DNA from: Reichenbachiella sp.
GTDB lineage: Bacteria; Bacteroidota; Bacteroidia; Cytophagales; Cyclobacteriaceae
Reading direction: 5' to 3'
Length of the DNA stretch: 64,000 nt
Assembly: GCF_033344935.1 (NCBI RefSeq)
Contig: NZ_JAWPMM010000001.1
Coordinates: 248,001-312,000 of the forward strand
Below are positions 25,701 to 34,013 of the stretch, in pieces. A program made the position numbers and the translations under genes. How positions within the stretch are numbered: the first letter of the stretch is position 1; each line of letters opens with the position of its first letter. A model generated the notes under the pieces. It ran no database searches. It was not told where the DNA came from and was given only the letters and a program-made list of their open reading frames with translations.

Positions 25701-28049
25701 TTATGACCCTTTTATCTCCAGAAAAGGGTACAATGCAGGGTGTATTTTAAAATTATCCGTTCCCAGTTTTTGTGACATCAAGTAATTCTTTTTTGATTCA
25801 TCAAAATCAAACTCAAAAGCATACTCATTCTGTCTAATTTCTCGTCCTATAACAGATAATGATACAAGGTGATTTATGAAATCTTTATTCTTTTCCGGGG
25901 ACAATTGGATTTTGGCTTCCTCCATGCCATGCATCAAAAGTGTTTCAGAAATCACATTATCTACTCCGATTAAGGAGTATAAAAAATCTTCCATTTGCTG
26001 AAACGATATACCATTTTCAACCACTAAAGAAGTAAACACCCAAGAGGAATAGTCTTTGTATGCTTCGAGCAGGTCGTTTTCTTCAATTTTTATATGCCCC
26101 CTAAGGATTGCTTTTTCTTGAGCCTTCTTAAAAAAGTAAATTATATCTCTGGGTCTGGGATAAACCCTATTCATAATGAAGTCCTTGACTTTTTCTCCCT
26201 GCACGTGATTAGTTACATATTTATCCCACAACAATGCACCATCAACACTTGAATCGTTTAGTTGAACAAACCTTTCTTCAATAATTCTAAAAAAAGCTTC
26301 TGGATCGGTCCATTTTAGCTTGGTATATTCAATTTTATCCGGTTCTCGTGCGAATTTTAAAACATATTTGAAAATGTCACTTCGTAGAAATATTGCTAGC
26401 CTAAATCGAATATTTTTTTGCTTTGATTTAATCACAGAAATTTCTTGAGCTATTCTACCTGTAACGCTTAACAAGCCAAGAATGCATTTACTAAGTAAAT
26501 TTACTGTACTGGAATTTGTCCAAGATTTATCTAAATTATCAATCAGAACAATAATCTCATTTTTATCTTCTACAATATTCGCAAACTGCTTTCTAAGATT
26601 TGAAAATGTCTTTATGTGGAGTAGTTCGGCAACTTTTAACTTAAATTCCTTTTGAGACAAGTTTTCACTATGATCATAATACTGTTCAAGTTGATTCAAT
26701 TGTTCTTCTAACCTTATGGATATCTCATTTAAATATAAGTTCTCATTATTTTCAATGAAGCTTAAATATTCATTATCCGCATCCTCCTTAGCATAAATGG
26801 GTTTAGATTTTACTTCAAAATATAACATTTTGGCTATTTCCGTATAAATTAGAAACTTCCAAACTGATTCAATCAGAAAACTCTTCTCATAATCTTCTGG
26901 CATTTTTTTTAGTAATTGTGTTATTCCGTCTATTTCAAAATTTACGGGCTTAATTAAACACACATATTTTCTAGAGTCATCTGATAAAATTTCGTTCAAA
27001 TAGATCAAAGAAGCCGACTTTCCTGTTCCTTTCCTCCCAATAATCAAATTATATTCATTTTTTATTAATGAATCCAAATGGGAGGTTTGAACAAAATAAC
27101 TAAACAATTTGTCGTTTTCATGCTCGGCTACAATTTCACCAAAGTTTATTTTTTGTAATTCAGACTGTTCTTTTATAACCCTCTTTTTTTTCCTTGTTTT
27201 TAATAAAAGCTCGGCTATTCTTTGATTTAAATCACTAACAAAAGGAAGGATAATCTTTTCACATTCACTAACAGTATTGTATTTCCTAATCAAATCCTTC
27301 AAATCAATAGGAGTGTCATGAGGTTTTTCACATACCATTAATATGTCCTTATCAAGGCCTGCTCCAATTCCAGAAATCAACGAACATTTTGCATTCTGCA
27401 TTTTAAATCCATTTCTTCTATATGAAGAAAACTCAACCAAAAGAGCTGGACACGATAATAGCTGTTCTATATACCAGCTTAGAGTTTCCACCTTATTTTC
27501 TAATGCATCATCAACGATTGTCGGAAGTTTTCCTATTATGTTAGAAATTGACCTTGAATACTCCGTTACGTATTGTCCTTTTACATAAAATAATGCATTC
27601 TTTGCTGTACTAGATTTTACAGTTTTTACAAGAGTATCAAACATTCCCTTGTTATTATTATCTAAGAATTCGTAAAAGCCGTTAACAATATCTGCGCTAT
27701 TCGAATAAGAATGATACCCAATATTCTCTAGCAAGTTCAGCTCCTTATAAAGTCTGAAAGAATCAGTTATTGATATGTCAAAAATTAAAAAGATAGGTTT
27801 ATCAATAGCAAGGGCGTAACCAATTTCAAACAGGACATTTTCATTCATGCCTGTTAAATCTGCACACAGAAAGTCAGCGTTATTAATTTCTTTGAAAATT
27901 TCTGATATAATTCGCTTTCCATTTACATTCATATCAGTCCAAAGCCTAATGTGAACATCTCCAGCTTTGTTAATTTCAGAAACAGCTTTTGAAATACTTT
28001 CCCCAGATGAAGCCGGTTGAGAACCATATGCGAAGAATCCGTTTTCCAT
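25701..28049 (-). CDS. TIR/deoxyribosyltransferase-like plus P-loop ATPase protein (candidate defence gene)
   Basis: The protein has 782 residues in three parts. Residues 1-130 show the nucleoside 2-deoxyribosyltransferase/TIR-like pattern: FFAYGSQPASSGESIS, then INNADFLCADLTGMNENV and LFEIGYALAIDKPIFLI, with the candidate catalytic Glu at E75. Residues 150-270 look like a second related fold (CSLISGIGAGLDKDILMV). Residues 300-700 are a P-loop ATPase with Walker A GRKGTGKS (338-345), Walker B IIVLIDNLDKSW (498-509) and a sensor-like LAIFLRSD (550-557), resembling the Sll1717-type ATPases. An effector-like N-domain joined to a signalling ATPase is the layout of many anti-phage proteins. The gene is visibly more AT-rich than its neighbours, suggesting transfer. 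The function is inferred. Confidence 0.75.
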   Translation of the reverse strand: MENGFFAYGSQPASSGESISKAVSEINKAGDVHIRLWTDMNVNGKRIISEIFKEINNADFLCADLTGMNENVLFEIGYALAIDKPIFLIFDISITDSFRLYKELNLLENIGYHSYSNSADIVNGFYEFLDNNNKGMFDTLVKTVKSSTAKNALFYVKGQYVTEYSRSISNIIGKLPTIVDDALENKVETLSWYIEQLLSCPALLVEFSSYRRNGFKMQNAKCSLISGIGAGLDKDILMVCEKPHDTPIDLKDLIRKYNTVSECEKIILPFVSDLNQRIAELLLKTRKKKRVIKEQSELQKINFGEIVAEHENDKLFSYFVQTSHLDSLIKNEYNLIIGRKGTGKSASLIYLNEILSDDSRKYVCLIKPVNFEIDGITQLLKKMPEDYEKSFLIESVWKFLIYTEIAKMLYFEVKSKPIYAKEDADNEYLSFIENNENLYLNEISIRLEEQLNQLEQYYDHSENLSQKEFKLKVAELLHIKTFSNLRKQFANIVEDKNEIIVLIDNLDKSWTNSSTVNLLSKCILGLLSVTGRIAQEISVIKSKQKNIRFRLAIFLRSDIFKYVLKFAREPDKIEYTKLKWTDPEAFFRIIEERFVQLNDSSVDGALLWDKYVTNHVQGEKVKDFIMNRVYPRPRDIIYFFKKAQEKAILRGHIKIEENDLLEAYKDYSSWVFTSLVVENGISFQQMEDFLYSLIGVDNVISETLLMHGMEEAKIQLSPEKNKDFINHLVSLSVIGREIRQNEYAFEFDFDESKKNYLMSQKLGTDNFKIHPALYPFLEIKGS

Positions 28050-28235
28050 TATTTAAAAAAATTAACAATTAAAAGAATATATAAATCTCGAAGTGCTCCT
28101 GATCAGCGACAACTAGACAACCGACCTTAGGATAATATTAAATGAATAATAACAGCATTCAAAACCGTTAGGTCAGAACTTTTCTTGGCGAAGAATAATG
28201 TTTATCTTCTTTCCTTAAACCAATAAATACTAAAC

Positions 28236-30158
28236 ATGAACTTCACCAAGACCCCGCAGGCATTGATTTGCCTGTGCCTGATCGCGTACAGCTGTACGCA
28301 AACCCTACAAGAAATACCCCCTCAGCAGTACACCATCGAGCAATTCATGGATGTAAAAGAAATCTATGGCGGGTACTTTTCACCTGATGAATCCAAAGTA
28401 CTGATCGGTAGTAAGGAATCTGGCGTGTACAACGCCTTTGAAGTGTCTCTGGAAACAGGAGAGAAAAAACAGCTGACGCAAGCTACAGATGACGGCGTTT
28501 TTCCGATGTCGTATTTCCCTGAAGACGATCGCTTCATTTTCGCTTCAGACAAAGGAGGAAATGAAATCACGCACATCTATGTGAATCAACTCGACGGTAT
28601 GACTAAAGACCTGACCCCAGACTCTGCGGCCAAGGCCAATTTTTGGGGATGGAATTACGACCGTACAAAAATGTTTTTGACTTCCAACAAGAGAGACCCA
28701 AGATTCTTCGACTTGTACTGGATCAAGCTGGACGATATCGGCAACGAAAGTAAGATGTACGAAACACAGCTATTTTATCAGAATGAAAAAGGACTCAACC
28801 CCAGTCTCGTTTCTAATGATGAAAAGTTTATTGCGCTGCATCAATCCATCACCACCAATAATTCGAACATGTATTTACACAGTGTAGAAACTGGTGAAAC
28901 CAAGCTGATCAGCGAACATGAAGGTGATGCAGACTACAGCCCGGAATTTTTTAGTCTGGATGGCTCCGAGCTCTTCTATCTCACCAATGAAGGTTACGAA
29001 TTTATGTACCTGAAAGCTTACAACCTCCAAACAGGTGAAAGCAGAGTGGTAGAAAAAGAAGACTGGGACATCTTTTATTCCTACTTGTCCCGAACGGGCA
29101 AATACCGCGTGTCCGTGATCAACAACGATGCGAAAACCGAAGTCAAATTTTTTGACGGCCAAACTGGAGAACCTATCCAGATCTCAGGACTGCCAGAAGG
29201 GGACATCTCAGGTGTAAAGATTTCAGAAAGCGAAAATCTGATGAGTTTCTATATGACCAACTCCAACACGCCACGAAATTTATATGTCTATGATTTCCGT
29301 ACCAGTACTTACAAAAAGCTAACCGACACCATGAACCAGGAAATCAACCCAGATGATCTAGTGGCTGGCGAAGTGATTCGTTTTCCTTCCTTCGACGGAA
29401 TGGAAATACCTTCGATTTTGTACAAACCCAAAGGTTTGAAACCCGGAGAAAAAGTACCCGTCATGCTAATGATTCATGGCGGTCCAGGCGGACAAACCAG
29501 ACTCAATTACACACCAAGACTTCAATATTATGTCAATCATGGATATGCCTTCCTTGCGGTAAACAATCGTGGAAGTTCTGGCTATGGCAAAACATTTTAT
29601 GCAGCCGATGACTTAAGACATGGACAAGATGATTTACAGGATTGTGTAGAATCGAAAAAGTTTTTAGCTACGCTCGACTACATCGATACCGACAAGATCG
29701 GAATCATGGGAGGAAGTTATGGCGGATACATGGTGATGGCCGCACTAGCCTTTGCGCCTGAGGAGTTTGCCGTAGGCGTTAATTATTTCGGCGTGACCAA
29801 CTGGTTGAGAACCATAAGATCAATTCCACCTTGGTGGGAATCTTTCAGAGAGGCACTATATACAGAAATGGGCAATCCCAACACTGAAGATTCGGTAGCG
29901 TTGTACAACAAATCACCATTGTTCTTTGCACATCAGATCACCAAGCCTTTCATCGTATTGCAAGGGGCAAATGACCCTCGCGTACTCCAGGTAGAATCGG
30001 ACGAGATGATAGAAGAAGCCAGAAAAAACAATGTGCCTGTAGAATATGTACTCTTCGACGACGAAGGACACGGATTCAAAAAGAAAGAAAATAATATTAC
30101 TGCTTCTAAAGAAGTCTTAAAGTTCTTAGATAAGCATCTGAAGGGAGTGGAGAATTAA
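28236..30158 (+). CDS. S9-family serine peptidase, predicted lipoprotein
   Basis: The protein has 640 residues. An N-terminal signal with lipobox IAYSC, a beta-propeller-like region (FSPDESKVLIGS.., FPEDDRFIFASDKGGNE) and a C-terminal prolyl-oligopeptidase hydrolase domain are visible. The domain holds MIHGGPGGQTR, nucleophile Ser in GGSYGGYM (near residue 493), Asp in GANDPRV and His in DEGHGF. It probably cleaves short peptides (dipeptidyl or acylaminoacyl type) at the cell envelope. It is convergent with the M64 gene across a palindromic repeat. Confidence 0.93.
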   Translation: MNFTKTPQALICLCLIAYSCTQTLQEIPPQQYTIEQFMDVKEIYGGYFSPDESKVLIGSKESGVYNAFEVSLETGEKKQLTQATDDGVFPMSYFPEDDRFIFASDKGGNEITHIYVNQLDGMTKDLTPDSAAKANFWGWNYDRTKMFLTSNKRDPRFFDLYWIKLDDIGNESKMYETQLFYQNEKGLNPSLVSNDEKFIALHQSITTNNSNMYLHSVETGETKLISEHEGDADYSPEFFSLDGSELFYLTNEGYEFMYLKAYNLQTGESRVVEKEDWDIFYSYLSRTGKYRVSVINNDAKTEVKFFDGQTGEPIQISGLPEGDISGVKISESENLMSFYMTNSNTPRNLYVYDFRTSTYKKLTDTMNQEINPDDLVAGEVIRFPSFDGMEIPSILYKPKGLKPGEKVPVMLMIHGGPGGQTRLNYTPRLQYYVNHGYAFLAVNNRGSSGYGKTFYAADDLRHGQDDLQDCVESKKFLATLDYIDTDKIGIMGGSYGGYMVMAALAFAPEEFAVGVNYFGVTNWLRTIRSIPPWWESFREALYTEMGNPNTEDSVALYNKSPLFFAHQITKPFIVLQGANDPRVLQVESDEMIEEARKNNVPVEYVLFDDEGHGFKKKENNITASKEVLKFLDKHLKGVEN

Positions 30159-30164
30159 ATAATG

Positions 30165-30286
30165 GGCTGTCTCAAAAGAAAAAACACGTCTTCGCGAACG
30201 GAGTGAAGCGACCTTGAAATCAATTCAACCAAATAGAATGAGATTGCGTCACTCCGTTCGCAATGACGGACAGTTTTGAGACAGCC
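30165..30286. repeat. MITE-like palindromic element between convergent genes
   Basis: The ends are a perfect 13-bp inverted repeat, GGCTGTCTCAAAA (30165-30177) and its complement (30274-30286). Inside is a second perfect 12-bp inverted repeat CGAACGGAGTGA/TCACTCCGTTCG (30195-30206 and 30249-30260). The CGTCATTGCGAACG core recurs at 33842. It has no coding capacity. It may be a non-autonomous mobile element and could also end transcription from both flanking genes. Confidence 0.7.
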
Positions 30287-30298
30287 GTATTAATTAAG

Positions 30299-31762
30299 TC
30301 ACTTCGCGTAAGACTCAATCACATCGATCATCGCCTCCTGACAAACCGGACAAAAATAGTCCGTACGGGTAAACATGATGCAATTGGGTGAAGAGCGATA
30401 AATGCCCACCGAGGCATAACCTGCTCCTTCAAAAGCACCCACTTTCTTCGAGAAGTCCGCATTTTCTAAAAAGTCCTGTACTCGAGCATCTTCAGCCGTT
30501 ACCTTTTCATCATACAGCTTTTCTGCTGCCGCTATAGCTTCAGCTGGTGCTTGTGCTTTTTTTAAAGCTGCGATGCTGTCGTTCAGCATACGACGCTCGG
30601 CTTGCCATTTCAAGCTAGTGCTATCGTAGAAAGCTTTGTTCCATGATGTAGGGAGTTCGATGCCCTCGGATAACAAATGTTTCCATTTCACATTTTCCGG
30701 ATCGAGTAGCGCTGTGATGTTTGGTTCAGCAGGCTCATAGCCTTGCGGATAAAAATCGTTGTAGGCCGACGAAGAGGTGTAATACTCATCCGCCAACCCG
30801 AAAAACGAGTGGCCGAACTCATGCACCATCAGATACTCACTAAAGATATTATCTGAGGTGTAGGTACAGTAAAAATTGTAAATACCGCCTCCGCCATATC
30901 GGCTGTGGTTCACCATAATGTACAAGGCATCGTAGGGCGCATGGCCGGCAATATCCCTCAGGGCTTTGTTGTCCTCGGTCAACAAATACCTTTCCGACCC
31001 CATAGAATTGAAAGTGGCACTTACGGCTGTGTTCTTATCTATACCTGCTCTTGGCTCATCGATGCCACTGTCTTCCGATGGTTTCAACACACCGCGAATA
31101 TTGAATCTATCTTTATACGACTTGCAAGGCTCTGCCTGGAAAAAGACTTCTGTAAATCTCTTCAAGTCATTTTGAAATTTTTGGTTGTCAGCTGCCGCGT
31201 AACCTTCCCCTACAATCAGAATATCGGCTTTTATATGTGGATCGCCATTGTCCAGACTAGCATAGACATTGACTTCAGCATCTTTCTCTGCGATCTTCCT
31301 TTCCGAAGGATCAATAGTTGTTCGATAGACTTCATTGAGGTTGCCGTCTTTATCTCTTTTGTCCAAAGCGAAAACGACAGACTTCAAAGGTTTTGGGATG
31401 ATGGCCGACTCGTGAAACCGCTTCACTTCGCCATTGATGGCGGGTGTACTGGTTTGGTATTCTTTGAAATAGCTATCAAAACCTTTAGAATAAATCAACT
31501 TACCGGAGGCTTGATCATATACTTTGTGATAATATGCACCGTAGTTGAGCGAGTCGACTAAGGTCACCAAACTACCCGCCCAGCCCTCGTAAGAATAGAG
31601 CTCATCTACTTCAACTGTTTCCGTCTTAGCATCTCCTTCATGGAAATAGTCTATTCGCAAAGTCTGGTCCGTGAAGTATTTTTCAAAAGTAGTTGTTGGT
31701 TTTTGTTCACAGCACATGAGGCACACCACTAGCGCGGAAATTAGGAAGAGTCTTTTCATCAT
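30299..31762 (-). CDS. M64-family (IgA peptidase-like) metallopeptidase, predicted lipoprotein
   Basis: The frame is open from 31840, but the ATG pair at 31762/31759 begins a lipoprotein signal (MMKRLFLISALVVCLMCC), so the protein is about 487 residues. The zinc site is MVHEFGHSFFGLADEYY (HEXXH followed by Gly and Asp), the hallmark of peptidase family M64. DILIVGEGYAAAD and an N-terminal domain precede it. It is likely displayed on the outer membrane or periplasmic face. Substrates are unknown. A cysteine pair near the C-terminus (CPVC) is notable. Confidence 0.92.
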   Translation of the reverse strand: MMKRLFLISALVVCLMCCEQKPTTTFEKYFTDQTLRIDYFHEGDAKTETVEVDELYSYEGWAGSLVTLVDSLNYGAYYHKVYDQASGKLIYSKGFDSYFKEYQTSTPAINGEVKRFHESAIIPKPLKSVVFALDKRDKDGNLNEVYRTTIDPSERKIAEKDAEVNVYASLDNGDPHIKADILIVGEGYAAADNQKFQNDLKRFTEVFFQAEPCKSYKDRFNIRGVLKPSEDSGIDEPRAGIDKNTAVSATFNSMGSERYLLTEDNKALRDIAGHAPYDALYIMVNHSRYGGGGIYNFYCTYTSDNIFSEYLMVHEFGHSFFGLADEYYTSSSAYNDFYPQGYEPAEPNITALLDPENVKWKHLLSEGIELPTSWNKAFYDSTSLKWQAERRMLNDSIAALKKAQAPAEAIAAAEKLYDEKVTAEDARVQDFLENADFSKKVGAFEGAGYASVGIYRSSPNCIMFTRTDYFCPVCQEAMIDVIESYAK

Positions 31763-31833
31763 TTTTAAGGTTTTAAGAAGGGGTAAATTAATGGAAATCG
31801 ATGGATTCGGAAAAAGAGAAGTCTCCATATAAG

Positions 31834-31923
31834 TTGTCATTTCGACCGGATGGGAGAAATCTCGTTAAGATAGCTTCCGTAATTAGTGGATATTAAGATT
31901 TCTCGTTTCGCTTGAAATGACAA
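31834..31923. repeat. Palindromic interspersed element (GTCATTTCGA type)
   Basis: The arms TTGTCATTTC/GAAATGACAA (31834-31843 and 31914-31923) and GAGAAATCT/AGATTTCTC inside them are perfect inverted repeats around a 30-bp centre. This GTCATTTCGA..GAGAAATCTC palindrome is a common interspersed sequence in Bacteroidota. Imperfect direct repeats (15 of 16 bases, 31791-31806 and 31930-31945) flank it. Confidence 0.65.
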
Positions 31924-31961
31924 GAGAAAATGGAAATTGATGGATGGCTAATTCTAGATTC

Positions 31962-32037
31962 CGTCATTGAAGCAAAGTGAGACCCCTCCTTCCGCACTGC
32001 TTTCCGAGGGGGACTTCTCCCTGTGGTCGAAGTGACG
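31962..32037. repeat. Imperfect palindromic repeat debris
   Basis: Outer arms CGTCATT/AGTGACG are imperfect, and the inner CCCCTC/GAGGGG arms (31983-31988 and 32006-32011) are perfect. Together with the element before it this fills the gap between the M64 gene and the insertion sequence; no gene is visible here. Confidence 0.45.
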
Positions 32038-32040
32038 ACA

Positions 32041-32071
32041 AAAAAATAGCGCGCCCCGAAGAGAAGCGCGC
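32041..32071 (-). terminator. Rho-independent terminator for leftward transcription
   Basis: Read on the minus strand, a GCGCGC/GCGCGC stem (32049-32054 and 32066-32071) with an 11-nt loop is followed by TATTTTTT. The transposase is the only intact minus-strand gene upstream, so this may originally have served a gene lost when the region was rearranged. Confidence 0.6.
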
Positions 32072-32235
32072 CATAATCACCAACCTAACCTTAAACAATG
32101 AATCGCGAGTGCGCGATCATGAATAGATTTATACTCTGCTTATTTAAATGGAATTTGATTAGAAATAGTTCCCAACCAACTAAATCTTTTGCGGGCCTGT
32201 TCCGCAATCTGCCTGAAGAAACCACGGTAGATGCC

Positions 32236-32246
32236 GCAACGGGTAC
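32236..32246. repeat. Target-site duplication, left copy
   Basis: GCAACGGGTAC, repeated exactly at 33788-33798 on the other side of the insertion sequence. Eleven bases is within the range known for IS4-family insertions. Confidence 0.9.
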
Positions 32247-32254
32247 CATAGCCG

Positions 32255-33619
32255 TCAAGTTAAGAAGTTGTTTATGGTCTTAAACACATTTTGTTTTCCG
32301 TTTTTGGTTTCAGTGAGATATTTTCTATCAGATCGGATGAGTAATTTTTTAAACCAGTATTCTAGGGGTTGGTCTTCAAAAACAACTTTCTTGAGGTCAT
32401 TAGATAGCCTAAAAGCTGTTTTGAAAAATTTATTCTGACTGCACCGTATAGCCATTCCTTGGTCAAGCAAGCCCTGTTCTATTAACCTGAAGGCTTGATA
32501 GTGGAGCATGATCCAGATAAAGCGGGCAATAAGCTGGCACTGGAATCTTTCCTGTTTCATAGCTTTCATTTTGTCAATTCGGGCTTGTGATTTCCAGGCT
32601 TTGAATACAAGTTCGATTTGCCAGCGGGTGCGGTATATGCCTTGAACCTGTGAAGTGGAAACCCATGCTTTTGGCACATTGGTTATAAATATGTTCAGCC
32701 ATGCCCTTGTTTTATACTCTTTACTGACCTTGTGTCTACCATGGGCTGCTCTTTCAGCCCTCAATAAACGTTGTTTGTAAACCTGCTCGGGCACTTTTGC
32801 AACAATCATTCGCATCGGCATATCTGCGATTTTCACCTCCAGCTCTAAAGCAGGCAATGTGTGTTTGTTGAGTTTTCTCAATATGGCAGAAAAGTCGATT
32901 GGAGCCTGGTCCACATCCTGAACGCCCCACCTGCTGTTTAAGCGGTTCAGGAAATAAGCCCCTTGTTGGGAAACATGCTTCAGATAGTGCTGGGTCACAT
33001 AGCCCAAGTCCCGAACCAAGAGGTCTCCCTTTTCGATATCGCCCAGGGTTTGCCTAGAATCTGTTTGATCATTACGGCAGGCTGCCGTCAATTCCAGCCT
33101 TTGAGTGACATTGGTAAGCAAATCATATTCATACTGGATACTGATCTGGGCCTTGCTGCCTTGGCCTCCATGACCTTTGAACGTTTTGGCATAAGCCTCT
33201 GGAAGCGTGTACCGTGTAGAATCTTTGACCATCACCCGATTGAACCGCTTAAATTTGTTTTGTTCAGATGGGTTCAAATTCAGCTGCCCAGCCAGCAATT
33301 GGCTAAGCAAAGCACTCATAAATTCGACAGCCTTGATATTGAACCGCTCTTGGACGGCTTGTTTTGAAATAGACAAACCATGTTGCTCAACAAAACCATT
33401 GGCCAGATCCTCAAGGCTCACTTGATCTAGGTACTGATCACAAAAAAGAAGTAGATCAAGGAACTTAGATGCGTCCAAACGTGACTTACGCTGTACAAAG
33501 CCACTCTCCCTGGCCAAAAGATCAAGTTTCTCTTTAGAAAAAATCTTATTTAAACAGCCTGAAAAACAACTGGCCTTAGCCTCAATTAGTTGTGAAATTT
33601 CTTGTCGGTTCTTCCCCAA
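32255..33619 (-). CDS. IS4-family DDE transposase
   Basis: This 454-residue DDE transposase has the IS4 signature Y-x2-R-x3-E-x6-K exactly, in YRTRWQIELVFKAWK. The first catalytic Asp is in VMVKDST, the second in LLVRDLGYV, and the Glu is in the signature. The start codon is TTG at 33619. The sequence around it is repeated in inverted orientation 85 bases upstream (33703-33713, where the same words begin with ATG), which could hide the start in a stem. The stop lies 8 bp inside the left inverted repeat boundary. It appears full length and probably active. Confidence 0.94.
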   Translation of the reverse strand: MGKNRQEISQLIEAKASCFSGCLNKIFSKEKLDLLARESGFVQRKSRLDASKFLDLLLFCDQYLDQVSLEDLANGFVEQHGLSISKQAVQERFNIKAVEFMSALLSQLLAGQLNLNPSEQNKFKRFNRVMVKDSTRYTLPEAYAKTFKGHGGQGSKAQISIQYEYDLLTNVTQRLELTAACRNDQTDSRQTLGDIEKGDLLVRDLGYVTQHYLKHVSQQGAYFLNRLNSRWGVQDVDQAPIDFSAILRKLNKHTLPALELEVKIADMPMRMIVAKVPEQVYKQRLLRAERAAHGRHKVSKEYKTRAWLNIFITNVPKAWVSTSQVQGIYRTRWQIELVFKAWKSQARIDKMKAMKQERFQCQLIARFIWIMLHYQAFRLIEQGLLDQGMAIRCSQNKFFKTAFRLSNDLKKVVFEDQPLEYWFKKLLIRSDRKYLTETKNGKQNVFKTINNFLT

Positions 33620-33713
33620 ACAGTATTTTTGAGAAAGAAAAAAGGCAGGTCACTAATACATCAAAAGCCCGCCTTTTTGTTCATTTAAAAATCAAACAAA
33701 TATGGGGAAGAAC
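33608..33713 (-). promoter_or_regulatory. Fold-back structure covering the transposase start, with internal hairpin
   Basis: GTTCTTCCCCA (33608-33618) and TGGGGAAGAAC (33703-33713) are perfect 11-bp inverted repeats; the first overlaps the TTG start codon. Between them AAAAAGGCAGG/CCCGCCTTTTT (about 33637-33677) forms a terminator-like hairpin with one mismatch. A transcript entering from outside would fold and hide the start, as known for IS10 and IS50. Confidence 0.6.
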
Positions 33714-33787
33714 ACTAGGTATTCCTAACTGGGATACCATGCCCAAACCACAAATTCAGTCGAGAAAACCTTAGCTTGACGGCTATG

Positions 33788-33798
33788 GCAACGGGTAC
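33788..33798. repeat. Target-site duplication, right copy
   Basis: GCAACGGGTAC, identical to 32236-32246; it marks the right edge of the insertion sequence. Confidence 0.9.
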
Positions 33799-33841
33799 GG
33801 CAAGGGCAGGAATCCAAATAGTAGAATGAAGAAAAATAATT

Positions 33842-33936
33842 CGTCATTGCGAACGAACGGGACACCAAGGTGTAGCAATCTCGTCAATCAATCCGTATCT
33901 GAACTTCAAGATCACTTCGTGTCACTCGTGATGACG
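33842..33936. repeat. Palindromic interspersed repeat (CGTCATTGCGAACG family)
   Basis: The ends CGTCATTGCGA and TCGTGATGACG are inverted with 9 of 11 matches. An inner ACACC-AA-GGTGT palindrome is present. The beginning shares CGTCATTGCGAACG and a GCAATCTC word with the inner arm of the element at 30165-30286, so both belong to one family. The 240-bp gap 33799-34038 contains no gene beyond this repeat and the mfd promoter. Confidence 0.6.
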
Positions 33937-34013
33937 TATAGAATAATACGATCTTCGCCTCCTTGCACTCTAATTTGTAATCCACATGCTAGGTTCACCA
34001 AACACAAAACGCT

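Larger units (their letters stand above)
32247..33787 (-). mobile_element. Complete IS4-family insertion sequence (1,541 bp)
   Basis: The element is bounded by inverted repeats CATAGCCGTCAAG at 32247-32259 and its exact complement at 33775-33787; similarity extends about 10 bases further with mismatches. It is flanked by an 11-bp direct target duplication. It holds one full-length transposase gene and, upstream of it, hairpins that could block read-through. The perfect duplication and intact reading frame point to a recent insertion. Confidence 0.93.

Noticed and set aside
30905-31561. A 218-codon plus-strand open frame
   Set aside because: It is antisense to the M64 peptidase gene, whose motifs are unmistakable.
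32098-32283. Plus-strand frame running into the insertion sequence
   Set aside because: It has no recognisable protein features; listed only as a finding about the target site.
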